A stretch of DNA of 31,380 nt, from positions 1 through 31,380 of the forward strand of contig CAYFMG010000011.1 in NCBI GenBank assembly GCA_964344155.1, given 5' to 3'. The notes under the pieces were generated by a model. That model saw only the letters and a list, made by a program, of their open reading frames with translations. It was not told the DNA's origin and ran no database searches. This DNA is from UBA6164 sp964344155. Lineage in GTDB: Bacteria > Patescibacteriota > Gracilibacteria > BD1-5 > UBA6164. The number at the start of each line of letters is the position of its first letter. Within the stretch, counting starts at the first letter, position 1. The position numbers were made by a program, and so were the translations under genes. Positions 18,974 through 28,321 of the stretch are shown here, one piece after another.

Positions 18974-20884
18974 TTACACTCTAGTAGTATTTCCTTTATC
19001 ATCTTTATCATCAGTTTCTACTTCAGCATCTTGTACAGTATCATCACCTTTCGCTGAAGCTTCAGATGACGAGTCAGCTCCTGGTTGAGAGTAAACTTTT
19101 TGACCAACTTGCATAAGTGTATCATTTAAATCTTTAGTTGGAGCTTCGAAATCATCTTTGGTTGCTTCAGCTTTTCCTAAAACTTCTTTTACAGCAGCTA
19201 TTTTTAATTCTACAGATTTTTTATCTTCTTCATCTATTTTATCTGCATTATCAGCTAGCATTTTTTCAGCTTGTGCTACAGTAGAGTCAGCTGTATTTCT
19301 GGCATCAGCCATATCTTTTTTCTTTTTATCTTCTTCTTTTTTAGCTTCAGCTTCTTTTACAAGTGCATCAACTTCAGCTTCATCCATACCAGTTGAACCT
19401 TGGATAGTTATGTGTTGTTCTTTACCTGTACCTTTATCTTTAGCTGTAACTTTTAATACTCAGTTAGCATCTATATCAAAACTTACTTCTATTTGAGGTA
19501 CTCCTCTAGGAGCAGGAGCTATACCATCAAGCATAAATTTTCATAATTGTTTGTTATCAGCAGCCATTTCTCTTTCTCATTGTAATACATTGATTTCAAC
19601 ACTTGGTTGATTATCTACAGCTGTAGAGAATGTTTCTGTTTTGTTAGCTGGTATTGTAGTATTTCTAGTAATCATAGCTGTTCTAACTCAACCCATTGTT
19701 TCTATACCAATAGTTAAAGGAGTTACGTCTAGTAATAATACATCTGTTACATCACCACCTATGATACCTGCTTGTACAGCAGCTCACATTGCTACGGCTT
19801 CATCAGGATTGATTCATGCATTTGGTTTTTTTCCGAAAAATGCTTCCACTTTTGAAACAACAAGAGGTACTCTAGTTGATCCTCATACTAGTAATACTTG
19901 ATCTAGATCTGAAGCAGATAATCAAGCATCAGCTAATACTTTTTTACATGGTTCTAATGATCTTTCAACTAAATCAGCTATTAATTCTTCAAATTTCGTT
20001 CTAGTTATAGTCATCATTAGGTTTTTTGGTCCAGTAGAGTCAACAGTAATATATGGTAGGTTAATATCATATTCTGTAGTACTTGATAATTCTTTTTTAG
20101 CTTTTTCAGCTTCATCTCTTACCCTTTGTAGAGCCATTGGATCATTTCTTAGATCAATTGCTTGTTCTTTTTTGAATTCATCAATTATATAATCAAGTAT
20201 TTTTTTATCAAAGTCATCTCAACCTAGGTGAGTATCACCATTTGTAGATAATACTTCAAATGTTCATTCTTCTGATAATTCTAATATAGATATATCAAAA
20301 GTACCTCAACCTAAATCATATACTGCTATTTTTTCATTTTTTCCTTTACCAGCACCATATGATAGGGCAGCAGCAGTTGGTTCGTTTACAATTCTTTTTA
20401 CTTCTAATCATGCTATTTTACCTGCATTTATAGTTGCTTGTCTTTGGTCATCATTAAAGTAAGCTGGTACAGTAATAACTGCTTCAGTTACAGTTGATCC
20501 TAAAAATTTTTCAGCATCTTCTTTTATTTTCATTAATACGTGTGCTCAAATCTCTTCTGGTCTAACGTCTTTTCCATCAAATTTGATTAATGCTTCACCA
20601 TTTTTTCCTTTTACTACTTCATATGGTACGTTTTTGATTTCATCAGCTACTTCATCAAACTTTCTACCTATAAATCTTTTTGCTGAGAATATTGTCCCTG
20701 CTGGATTTGTGATAGCTTGTCTTTTTGCTGGTGTACCAACAATTATATTACCGTCTTTGTGTGCTACTATACTTGGAGTTGTTCTGTTTCATTCTGCGTT
20801 TGGAATTACTTTTGCTTCTCATCCTTCCATAAAGGCAACACAAGAGTTAGTTGTTCAAAGGTCTATACCTATTATTTTTCACAT
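18974..20884 (-). CDS. dnaK: Chaperone DnaK (Hsp70)
   Basis: The 636-aa protein starts MGKIIGIDLGTTNSCVAF, the canonical DnaK opening; the second codon is TGA (Gly). An in-frame ATG at 20918-20920 would add 12 residues, but the shorter form matches the family better. The nucleotide domain has the conserved VPAYFNDDQRQAT, NEPTAAALSYG, VYDLGGGTFD and LVGGSTRVP segments. The substrate domain has LLLDVTPLTIGIETMGG, and an acidic, Lys/Glu/Asp-rich lid follows, ending GNTTRV. DnaK binds unfolded chains with DnaJ and GrpE, neither of which is nearby. A perfect-spacing CIRCE operator upstream indicates control by HrcA. Confidence 0.97.
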
Positions 20885-20940
20885 ATTTTTATGTAAGTTA
20901 TATTTTAAATTTTTTGTCATATTTTTTATGACTTAAGGGT

Positions 20941-20967
20941 ATTATATCATTTTTTTTTATATGTCAA
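20941..20967 (-). promoter_or_regulatory. dnaK promoter
   Basis: On the minus strand TTGACA (20967-20962) and TATAAT (20946-20941) with a 15-bp spacer, just downstream of the CIRCE element and about 57 bp before the start codon. Confidence 0.65.
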
Positions 20968-20974
20968 AAGTTTT

Positions 20975-21001
20975 TTAGCACTTTTTTACTTTGAGTGCTA
21001 A
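20975..21001. promoter_or_regulatory. CIRCE operator (HrcA site)
   Basis: TTAGCACTT (20975-20983), nine bases and GAGTGCTAA (20993-21001). This is the CIRCE inverted repeat with the exact 9-base spacer and one mismatch in one arm. It lies directly upstream of the dnaK -35 box. Confidence 0.92.
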
Positions 21002-21021
21002 TCTTAATTTTTAAATAATAG

Positions 21022-21048
21022 AAAACACCCCTATTTCTAGGGGTGTAT
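21022..21048 (-). terminator. Terminator of the downstream mini-gene
   Basis: ACACCCCTA (21025-21033) pairs with TAGGGGTGT (21038-21046). On the minus strand it is followed by TTTTC. It lies 23 bp beyond the stop of the 46-codon ORF. Confidence 0.75.
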
Positions 21049-21070
21049 GTTGAGATAGAGCCTTTGTGCG

Positions 21071-21211
21071 TTATGGCTCAATACCTCGTTTTTGCAGTAT
21101 TTGCACAGCAAGAAGTGATGTCGGTCGATTATTGCTTTTTTTGAACTCATCCCACTCTGATTGGGATTTTATCTCAGATATCTCTTTTGCTGTAATACAA
21201 TTAGTCTGCAT
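21071..21211 (-). CDS. Small 46-aa protein with strong ribosome site (mini-gene 1)
   Basis: The sequence is unknown to me. It starts MQTNCITAKEISEIKSQ and continues SEWDEFKKSNNRPTSLL, ending QKRGIEP at TAA. The start is fixed by GGAGG at 21218-21222, 6 nt before the ATG; an upstream in-frame ATG lacks such a site. It has a consensus promoter and its own terminator, so it is an independent transcript. No TGA is used, and codons are less AT-biased than in neighbours. It resembles mini-gene 2 (S-x-SE-aromatic-D, then N and P, ending in a basic segment). Possibly a small regulatory or phage-derived protein; no function can be assigned. Confidence 0.6.
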   Translation of the reverse strand: MQTNCITAKEISEIKSQSEWDEFKKSNNRPTSLLAVQILQKRGIEP

Positions 21212-21217
21212 ATTATT

Positions 21218-21222
21218 CCTCC
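21218..21222 (-). promoter_or_regulatory. Shine-Dalgarno site of mini-gene 1
   Basis: GGAGG on the minus strand, 6 nt from the ATG. The leader upstream also holds complementary GGAACT and AGTTCC segments that could fold and hide or expose this site. Confidence 0.65.
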
Positions 21223-21303
21223 ACGGAACTTTTTTACTTCCACATAATTTTAGGTTATAGTTCATCAAAAGTAGGGGAAGAGTTCCACAGTTGATGTATT
21301 TGT

Positions 21304-21331
21304 ATTATATTAATAATTGTTATTTTGTCAA
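21304..21331 (-). promoter_or_regulatory. Consensus promoter of mini-gene 1
   Basis: TTGACA (21331-21326), 16 bp and TATAAT (21309-21304) on the minus strand. It is the best sigma-70-like promoter in the window and directly follows the terminator of mini-gene 2. Confidence 0.75.
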
Positions 21332-21332
21332 G

Positions 21333-21363
21333 AAAAAAGACCGGTCTACAGACCGGTCTTTTG
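21333..21363 (-). terminator. Terminator of mini-gene 2
   Basis: AGACCGGTCT arms around a TACAG-type loop form a very GC-rich hairpin with a T-run on the minus strand, 19 bp past the stop codon of mini-gene 2. Confidence 0.9.
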
Positions 21364-21381
21364 GTTGTTGGGATGAGTCCA

Positions 21382-21492
21382 CTAGCGGAACTCATCTCCG
21401 TCCCTATTGTTAATCATTCTCCGGATTGCATCTGGAGGTGTAATGTTAGGGAACTTAAGGTCATATTCTGACCAACTTTGAATATTACTCAT
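21382..21492 (-). CDS. Small 36-aa protein with ribosome site (mini-gene 2)
   Basis: It starts MSNIQSWSEYDLKFPNITPP and ends RRMINNRDGDEFR at TAG. GGAG (21500-21503) lies 7 nt before the ATG. It has its own promoter and a strong GC-rich terminator, so it is a complete transcription unit despite its size. It shares the pattern I-x-S-x-SE-(W/Y)-D with mini-gene 1, suggesting duplication. Its only Gly is GGA, and it uses CCG/CGG-type codons rare elsewhere in the window. It looks foreign, perhaps from a phage or plasmid with the standard code. Function unknown. Confidence 0.55.
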   Translation of the reverse strand: MSNIQSWSEYDLKFPNITPPDAIRRMINNRDGDEFR

Positions 21493-21544
21493 GGTAATTC
21501 TCCAATTTTATTTTTGTTTCGGCTTCAGGATTGAAGTTATTGCT

Positions 21545-21572
21545 ATTTTATATAAAAAATAAAAAAAGTCAA
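21545..21572 (-). promoter_or_regulatory. Promoter of mini-gene 2
   Basis: TTGACT (21572-21567) and TAAAAT (21550-21545) separated by 16 bp on the minus strand, about 50 bp from the start codon and divergent from the 21581-21609 promoter. Confidence 0.5.
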
Positions 21573-21580
21573 GTTTTTGT

Positions 21581-21609
21581 TTGTATTTTTGTATAATTTG
21601 TGTTATAAT
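21581..21609 (+). promoter_or_regulatory. Extended -10 promoter of the 39-codon ORF
   Basis: TTGTAT (21581-21586), a 17-bp spacer with TG at 21601-21602, and TATAAT (21604-21609). Confidence 0.6.
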
Positions 21610-21646
21610 AGAGATATATAGTAGTTTAGAGATTAATAATAAAAAT

Positions 21647-21766
21647 ATGACAGAAATAAAAAATCAGGAAATAAATAATAATAGTAGAAATGAAGGGGAT
21701 GTTTATTCAGATATTGTTCTATGATTAGAAGAATCAAGAAAAAAAATAAACGATATATTAAAATAA
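21647..21766 (+). CDS. Hypothetical 39-aa protein upstream of proS
   Basis: It starts MTEIKNQEINNNSRNEGD and ends ESRKKINDILK at TAA, with one in-frame TGA (Gly, in VLGLEE). A plausible promoter precedes it and a strong hairpin terminator follows, so it is a small complete unit. It is acidic/amphipathic with no membrane segment. Unlike the two mini-genes across the divergent promoter region, it has no Shine-Dalgarno site and uses TGA, so it looks native. It could be a small protein or a leader ORF for proS. Confidence 0.45.
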
Positions 21767-21782
21767 ACCTTTACAAATAGGG

Positions 21783-21827
21783 AAAAACTTATAAAATATA
21801 GACAAATATTATTTTATAAGTTTTTTT
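21783..21827 (+). terminator. Perfect 16-bp hairpin with T-run directly before proS
   Basis: AAAAACTTATAAAATA (21783-21798) pairs perfectly with TATTTTATAAGTTTTT (21810-21825). The proS ATG begins at 21828, straight after the T-run. It ends the 39-codon transcript and may attenuate proS. Confidence 0.75.
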
Positions 21828-23057
21828 ATGATTAAATTAAGTAGTTTTCCAATAAAAACATTGAAAACAAGACCACATATAAGTGATAATATATCAACAG
21901 GTATTTTATTACAAGCAGGATTTATAAGACAAACAATGGCAGGAGTTTATAATTATACAACTCTTGGTTTAAAAGTGTTAAGAAATATAGAAAACATAGT
22001 AAGGGAAGAAATGAATAACTATGGTGCAACTGAAGTTTTGATGTCTAGTCTTTCTCCAAAAGAATTATGGGATAAAACAGGTAGATGGGATTCTATAGAT
22101 GTATTTTTTCACCTGCCAACATGATCAGAAAATAAAGAATACTGATTAAACTCTACACATGAAGAGGTTGTAACACCTCTAGCTTGAGAATTTATTAGTT
22201 CATATAAAGATAATAATACTTGTTTATATCAAGTACAAACAAAGTTTAGAAATGAAAAAAGAGCAAAATCTGGACTTTTAAGAGGTAGAGAATTTTTAAT
22301 GAAAGATGCATATAGTTTTCATATAAATAATGAAGAGTTTGAAAAGTATTATGAATGAATGAAAGATGTATATATGAAAATCTTTGATAGATTATGATTA
22401 GCTCAAGATACATATATAACAATTGCAGATGGATGATGTTTTACAGATAAAAACTCTCATGAATTTCAAACTTTACTAGAAATATGAGAAGATAATATTT
22501 ATATATGTGATTCTTGTTGATTATCTCACAATGAAGAACTAATTGATTTAGAAAAATGATTTAAATGTTTAGGGTGTTGAGAAAAAAATCATAGATTAGA
22601 AAAAGCAAGTGAAGTATGAAATATATTTCCACTTGAAACAAAATACTCAAAACCATTTGGTGTAAAAATGCTTGATGAAAATAATAAACAACATGACGTG
22701 TATATGTGATGTTATGGAATAGGGATATCAAGACTTATGTGAGTAATAGCTGAGTATAATATGACAGAAAAAGGTATAGCTTGGCCAGAAAGTGTAGCTC
22801 CAGCTGATTATTATATAATAGTATTATGAGAAGAAAATTTAGAAAAAGCAATAGAGTTTGCTGAAAAATTAGAAGCAAAATGAAAAACAGTAATACTAGA
22901 TGATAGAATGAATAAAAAAATAGGTTTTGGACAAAAAGCAGGGGACTGTGAATTGTTTTGAATTCCAAATAGAATAGTAATATCTCCAAAAACAATAGAA
23001 GCTTGAGGTTTTGAGTTTACAAAAAGATGAGAAGAAAGTGAGATAGTTAAGTTTTAA
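21828..23057 (+). CDS. proS: Prolyl-tRNA synthetase, short form without full editing domain
   Basis: The 409-aa enzyme charges tRNA-Pro. It begins SSFPIKTLKTRPHISDNIST with AGFIRQTMAGVYNYTTLGLKVL, the bacterial-type ProRS opening. Class II motifs appear as TKFRNEKRAKSGLLRGREFLMKDAYSF and, near the C terminus, CYGIGISRLMGVIAEY; an anticodon-binding domain starts near ADYYIIVLG. The roughly 180-residue Ala-editing insertion of long bacterial forms is replaced by a short segment with CDSC and CLGC, which may bind zinc. The enzyme may therefore lack cis editing of Ala-tRNA. It starts a compact run with rlmH, gmk and trmD. Gly are largely TGA. Confidence 0.93.
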
Positions 23058-23063
23058 AAAAAT

Positions 23064-23507
23064 ATGATAAAAATAATAAGTTTTATAGATTCATTTAAAC
23101 ACTATAATGAAGCTATAAAAGAATTTCAAAAAAGATTGTGAAAAGAGATTGAAATTGTTAAATTAAAACCAATAAAAAACTGAAACATTATAGAAAAAGA
23201 AACAGATATTTTAATAAAAACTTTACAAAAAGAAAGTGGATTTAAAATAGTTTTAAATCCAGAGTGAAAAAATCTAAGTACACAAGGTTTTTATGATTTG
23301 TTAGAAACAAAAAAACAAACGTATAAAAATATTGTTTTTATAATTGGTTGAGCTAATTGAATAGAGTATAGCCGTATAAAATCTTTGGTAGATTTTGAAT
23401 TAAATTTCTGAAAAATGATTATGCCTCACATTTTGATTTTGTTGGTTTTGATAGAACAAATATACAGAGTTAATATGATTAAAAAGGGTACAAAGTATCA
23501 TAAGTAA
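23064..23507 (+). CDS. rlmH: 23S rRNA pseudouridine-1915 N3-methyltransferase RlmH
   Basis: The 147-aa SPOUT enzyme ends with the conserved LPH-type region (FGKMIMPHILILLVLIEQ), then IYRVNMIKKGTKYHK, the typical RlmH tail. FIIGGANGIEY forms the SAM-binding knot loop (GG..G). N-terminal IISFIDSFKHYNEAIKEFQKRL matches the first strand and helix. It methylates helix 69 of 23S rRNA on the assembled ribosome. It starts 6 bp after proS and lies 20 bp before gmk, so it is likely co-transcribed. Two of the knot glycines are TGA. Confidence 0.92.
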
Positions 23508-23527
23508 TATACAATTAATAACAAAAA

Positions 23528-24109
23528 ATGGAAAAAGGACATATATATTTTATTATGTGAGTTTCATGAGCTTGAAAATGAACACTTATAAGGAATTTAA
23601 AAGCTACAGACCTAGATTTACATATACCATTATCATATAAATCTAGAGAAAAAAGAGATTTTGAAATAGATTGAGTTGATTCTTATTTTATTTCAAAACA
23701 AGATTTTGAAAACTCTATAGAAAACTGAGAATTTTTAGAATACGCTGTTGTTCATGGAGTAGATTATTATGGTACAAAATATGATGATGTTATTTTGAAT
23801 TGAGTAGAAAAATCTAAAATAGTTGTAAAAGAATTAGATATTTTATGACTTGTTAAATTAAAAGAAGAAAAACCAGAACTTGATAGAGTATACACTACTA
23901 TATTTTTAAATATACCTGTGGAAAAATTGGAAGAAAGAATTATAGAAAGATGAGATAAAATAACTAAAGAAGAGTTAGATAGAAGAAAATCTAGTGCTAT
24001 AATGGAAGAGAATAAAGCAATGGAATTGTGTGATTATATTATAGATTCTACAAAAACTCCGCAAGAAGTTTTGGGAGAAGTTTTAAATATTATGAAAGAA
24101 GATAATTAG
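23528..24109 (+). CDS. gmk: Guanylate kinase
   Basis: The 193-aa enzyme converts GMP to GDP. The P-loop GVSGAGKGT lies near residues 11-19, and all four of its Gly are TGA codons. IPLSYKSREKRDFEIDGVDSYFIS is the GMP-binding region (S-x-K-x-R), followed by FLEYAVVHGVDYYGTKYD, which carries the conserved Tyr-Gly-Thr turn. TTIFLNIPVEKLEERIIERG is the lid segment. Length is close to the usual 190-210 aa. It is flanked by rlmH and trmD in a tight run. Confidence 0.94.
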
Positions 24110-24121
24110 TAATAAAAATTT

Positions 24122-24772
24122 ATGAAAATACATGTTATAACTATATTTCCAGAATCATTTGAGTCATATTTTTCTAGTTCTATAATGTCTAGAGCTATAG
24201 AAAAATGACTTTTTAGTCTTGAATTATATAAATTAAATGATTTTTCGTTAGATAATTTTAAGAGAGTAGATAGTAAAGCGTATTGAATGCATGGACAGGT
24301 TATTTCAGCAGAACCTTTAAAAAAAGCAATAGATTTTATTTGGGATAAAGCTTGAAAAATACCTGTTGTTTATATGTCACCAGGTTGAGATCTGTTAACT
24401 CAGCAAAAAGTAGAACAATATTATTCTAGTTTAGAAAAAGAGTTTATTATTATATGTGGACATTATGAGTGAATTGATAATAGAATAATAGATTTATATG
24501 TAGATCATACTATAAGTATTTGAGAATATGTAATTAGTAGTTGAGAATTATCAGCAAGTGTTTTTATTGATGCTCTTGTTAGAAATATACCAGAAGTGCT
24601 TTGAAATACAGATAGTTTGGAGGAAGAAAGTTTTTCAGAAAAACTAGGTAGACAAAAAGAGTATCCTGTTTATACTAGACCTGAAGAGTTTATGTGAAAA
24701 AAAGTCCCAGAAGTATTATTATCCTGAAATCATAAAGAAATAGAAAAGTGGAAAAAAGATAATTTATCTTAA
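24122..24772 (+). CDS. trmD: tRNA (guanine-37-N1)-methyltransferase TrmD
   Basis: The 216-aa enzyme methylates G37 next to the anticodon and prevents +1 frameshifting. ITIFPESFESYF opens the protein; VVYMSPGG and IIICGHYEGIDNRII form the trefoil-knot SAM site; and SIGEYVISSGELSASVFIDALVRNIPEVLG holds the conserved acidic residues. Substrate-binding YPVYTRPEEF and VPEVLLSGNHKEIEKW follow. It is about 20-30 aa shorter than common TrmD at the C terminus but has all core motifs. It starts 12 bp after gmk. Correct G37 methylation may matter more where a stop codon has been reassigned, which is inference. Confidence 0.95.
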
Positions 24773-24792
24773 ATAATTAATTATAAAGTTAA

Positions 24793-25110
24793 ATGAATGA
24801 AATCTTAGACACTATTTATAGTTATGTTACTATTAGCTCATTTATAAAGTTTACTATATGATACTTTTTTGTTATATGGTTTGCTTTGATCCTTTGGGTA
24901 GTAAAAGATATATTTAATAGAACTGATAATATTTTATTTAGAATATCTTGTATATTACTTGTTTTAGTATTAACCCCTTTATGAGTTTTTGTTTACTTAT
25001 TAATAAGACCATCAAAAACAATAAATGAAAAGTACTATGATGAGATAGAGGACAACTTAGATATTATCAAAGAAATAATAGATGAAAGATTAAAAAAGAA
25101 GAAAGACTAG
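24793..25110 (+). CDS. Small membrane protein with two helices (CPR-type, unknown function)
   Basis: The 105-aa product has two hydrophobic helices, about residues 17-37 (IKFTIGYFFVIWFALILWVV) and 50-72 (ISCILLVLVLTPLGVFVYLL), then an acidic tail RPSKTINEKYYDEIEDNLD ending in a Lys-rich KKKKD. The RPSKTxxEKYYxEIE pattern after the second helix is one I associate with small conserved CPR membrane proteins, but no function is known. The end overlaps the trigger-factor gene by 4 bp, and its last 17 bases lie in a perfect palindrome that also acts as terminator. Confidence 0.65.
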
Positions 25111-25125
25111 TCTTTCTTCTTTTTT
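25092..25125. terminator. Perfect 34-bp palindrome: coding ends and terminator for both strands
   Basis: A 15-base A/G arm (25092-25106), CTAG (25107-25110), and its exact complement (25111-25125). CTAG supplies the TAG stop of both convergent genes. The T-run on each 3' arm makes it a bidirectional terminator. Confidence 0.8.
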
Positions 25126-26450
25126 GTTGTAGTTTTTTTAGCAGTAGCTTTTTCTTCTTCGAAAAAACTATCAATAAGTTTTCTATATCCAATTCTTTGT
25201 TTAAATTCTTCGTAGTATTTTGTACCAGGAACATAAAGTTCTTTAAGTCTTTTTAATACATCTTCATTTTGGAAATTAGCCATAGTAGCTTCTATTTCTT
25301 TTTGGATTTCTTCTTCTGTAGCTTCAATTTTTTCAAGTTCAGCTAATTTGTGTAGAATTAATTCTCATTGTAATCTACGTAGAGCTATAGGTTTTACAGT
25401 TTGTTCTTTGTAAGAAGCTTCATCTAATTTAAGGCTATCAAGATAGTCTTGAATTTTTAATCCATCTCTTACTATATTTTCTTTTATTTCAGCATAAACT
25501 TTTTCTACATGATTTTTTAGTAAGTTCTCACCTATTTCTATTTTTGTTATTTTTAGTAATTCATCTATTAATTTAGATTCTTCATCGTTTCTAGCATTAG
25601 CTTGTTTTGTTTCAGTTATTTCTTGTTTTATTAATTCTTTGAATCCATCTAAATCAAGTTTTTTACCTCTTAATTGTTCTATAAATTCAGGAGTAAATTC
25701 TGGTTTAACAGCTTGTTCAATTTTTTTAATTGTAGCTTTAAAAGTAGTTTTTTTACCTTTGAATTCGTCATTATGATAGTCTTCAGGGAAGTTAACTTCA
25801 AATTCTAAATTATCACCAGTTTTTGCTCATACTAAGTTTTCTTCAAAACCAGGAACTAATAAATTTGTTCCTAATACAAGAGGGTAATCTCTCATAGTAG
25901 TATTTTCTAGAGCTTTTTCTCATTCATAACCATCTGTATCAATAGTTACTCTGTCTCACATTTTAGTTTTTGTTTTAGAATCAGTAGATTCTTCAAATTT
26001 TGTAAATTTTTTTTCTATTTCAGCTAAGGCATTTTTTACTTCAGCTGCACTAACTGAGATTTTTTGTTTTTTTAGTTTTATAGTTTTATATTTTTTATCT
26101 ACTTCAACACTAGGGAATACTTCTATATGTATTTTAAATTTTAGAGGTGATTCACTAATTATTTCTTTTATTTCAGCTTGAGCTACAGGTATTATTTTTT
26201 CTTTTCTTAAAGCATCTTTATAGATACCATCAATAGCGAAATCTATAACCATTCTGTTTATATATTCTTCTCCATATTTTCTAATTAAAATATTTTCAGG
26301 AATTTTTGCTCATTTTCTGAAACCTTTTATTTCAGCATTTTGTTCTAGATAAGCTAGAGCATTTTTTCTATATTTTGCTACATTTTTAGCATCTTCTTCA
26401 ACGATTAACTCAACAATTGAGTTAGCAAGTAAATTTTTCTCTATTTGCAT
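25107..26450 (-). CDS. tig: Trigger factor
   Basis: The 447-aa ribosome-bound chaperone has the three Tig parts: an N-terminal ribosome-binding domain with the GFRKGAKIP loop (GFRxGxxP signature, about residues 43-52); a PPIase-like FKBP domain with GDRVTIDTDGYEGEKALENT, LVPGFEENLVGAKTGD and VNFPEDYHNDEFKGKKTTF; and a long helical C-terminal domain. It assists folding of nascent chains and has prolyl isomerase activity in the family. The last residues are an Ala/Thr/Lys-rich tail encoded partly by the 25092-25125 palindrome. It is monocistronic or follows the TPR-like gene by readthrough of a terminator. Confidence 0.94.
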
Positions 26451-26501
26451 ATTTATAAAATATTAAATTATTAAACGCGGGGATTATATTAAAAAATAAT
26501 A

Positions 26502-26536
26502 AAAAAACAAGTTTTGTTGAAAAAAACTTGTTTTTT
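26502..26536 (-). terminator. Intrinsic terminator before tig
   Basis: AAAAAACAAGTTTT (26502-26515) pairs with AAAACTTGTTTTTT (26523-26536). On the minus strand it begins directly after the TAA of the 392-aa gene. Confidence 0.75.
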
Positions 26537-27715
26537 TTATTCCTCTTGTTCTCCAAATACTGATTTAATATCTTCATATCTTCACATTTCATAATCATAA
26601 TTTCAAGTATCTCTACTATATTTGTATATTACTCATTGATTTTCGTATTGTTGGAAATCAGTAGGTAAGTAGTCCATATATCATTCATCAAATAATTCTT
26701 TTGCATGATAACTATTATATCATTTATCTTTTTCAAATTTTTCTTCAGCTCTTTCTATATATTCTAGATTCAATTCACGAGTAGCTTTGTTTAAGTATCA
26801 CATACACCTAGTATCAGATAGTGCATCATTTTCTTGTTCTTCACTAAATTCTCAAAAAGCTTTTTCTCTAGTTTCTTCTATATTTTTTAAAATAGTTCAA
26901 TTTAATTCTACAGATTTATTTAAAAATATTTCAGCTCCTACTTTTTCCAGATTTGAAGCAAAATTTAAACATACTGTATCTTCTTGTTCTATATATTTAG
27001 CTATATTTAAAAACATGAAGTATGCTTTTTGTCTGTCTCATCATTTTCAAGACATTATGGCAGCCATTACTCTTGATCAAGACATTCATTCATCTATAGC
27101 ACTGGTTACTTTGTAATACCATGCAGCATTTATAGGGTCTTTTTTGTAGTAGTAGTAAATATATGCTAGGTAGTAAGGTACTCTGTATTCACTACAAGGG
27201 TTTTTGTATTTATCATCTGTCCATATTTTTTGTAGATCATCTTCATCTTTTATTAACCTTACTTTTTCTGGATCACAGAAGTTTTTCACTCATTTTTGTC
27301 ACATAGCAATTGCTTCATCTATATATTGTTCTTGTTCTTCTTCAGTTAAATCTTCATATCTACTATTATAACTAGGTAATAATAGTTGACCTATAGAGTA
27401 TGGTTTTTCAAAGTATGGATTTAGTTCTGTTATTATATCAAGAACAGTGAATAAATATTTTTTATATTCAGATCATACTGCGTTTCATCATATATATTGA
27501 ATTGTTTCAAGCCAATATATATCTGCTTTTAGGTTTTTAAATCAAAATGATGTTTTTAGTGCTGTTTCTTTTGTAGGTAATTTTTCAGGGTGTTTTACTA
27601 TATTTCTTTTTATTTCTATATGTTTTTTATAATTTAGAGAATTAACTTTATAAAATCAAGTTAATGATACAATTAGTATTAATATTATTATTATATTTTT
27701 AGTCCTTTTTTTCAT
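26537..27715 (-). CDS. Membrane-anchored TPR-like helical protein (unknown function)
   Basis: The 392-aa protein starts MKKRTKNIIIILILIVSLTG, a signal anchor. The rest is predicted to be helical and aromatic-rich, with repeated A/Y patterns such as FGFKNLKADIYWLETIQYIGG, YFEKPYSIGQLLLPSYN, YRVPYYLAYIYYYYKKDP and NAAWYYKVTSAIDEGMSGSRVMAAIM. These look like degenerate tetratricopeptide repeats (YxxLAxxYxxxxDxxxAxxYY), which normally bind proteins. A related exported TPR-like group with the ADxYWLxTIQYIGG motif is common in CPR bacteria as far as I know. It lies 20 bp downstream of jag on the same strand. No catalytic motif seen. Confidence 0.6.
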
Positions 27716-27734
27716 TTTTTTAATTAAAAATTAT

Positions 27735-28229
27735 TTAAATATCATCTCAATCTATATCAATAGACAGTTTTTGTTCTTGTTTACAAATATGTAATCTTCT
27801 ATCTTTTTTTTCTCAGATACTTTTAGTATATATGCTTTTTTTGTCTAAGCTATGAACAAAACCATGTATCTTTTTTCTTTCATAAGAGCTATAAAAAGGT
27901 AGTTTTATATCGTTTCATGTTCTTTCAACTATTTCTATTTTTGATTTTATAAAATCAAAAAGTCTTTCATCTTTTGATTTCATGTAATCATTTACTTCTA
28001 TATGAAGTTTTGCTCTATCTCAGATTTTTTTACTAGTTATTAGTTTTAAAATATTTTGTATAGCATCTAAGTTTCTTCCGTGTTGTCAGATAAGAACTCA
28101 TGAATCAGATGTTTTTATTTTTACGTTAAAAATATTTCATTCTTCTTCTTTGTTTACTTCTATAGAATCAATATCAACATTTAGCTTTTCAAAAAACTCA
28201 ACTATCAATTCTTTTACTTGGTTTTCCAT
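27735..28229 (-). CDS. jag: KH-R3H RNA-binding protein (Jag/KhpB-like)
   Basis: The 164-aa protein has a KH domain in the middle, with WNIFNVKIKTSDS then LIGQHGRNLDAIQNIL (the GxxG loop is GQHG), and an R3H-like C-terminal part with LPFYSSYERKKIHGFVHSL. This order matches the C-terminal two thirds of Jag/KhpB (EloR), which binds RNA with KhpA and is linked to cell-wall growth and translation in Gram-positives. The N-terminal Jag-N domain is reduced to a short helix. Genes next to jag are usually yidC and rnpA; neither is seen here. It lies 92 bp after the truncated priA. Confidence 0.85.
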
Positions 28230-28321
28230 AATTTTTTTTTATCATATAAATTCTTTAAAATGATTATAGAAAAAAAATTAAATAAATCAAAAAGTTTTAT
28301 AAAAAGCTAGCCTGACTCTTT

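Noticed and set aside
19158..20936. Several plus-strand open frames of 86-117 codons.
   Set aside because: They are antisense shadows of dnaK, produced by its regular codon use.
22735..22995. Minus-strand Leu/Phe-rich open frame suggesting a membrane protein.
   Set aside because: It is antisense to the proS anticodon-binding region; its hydrophobicity comes from complementing Lys/Glu-rich coding.
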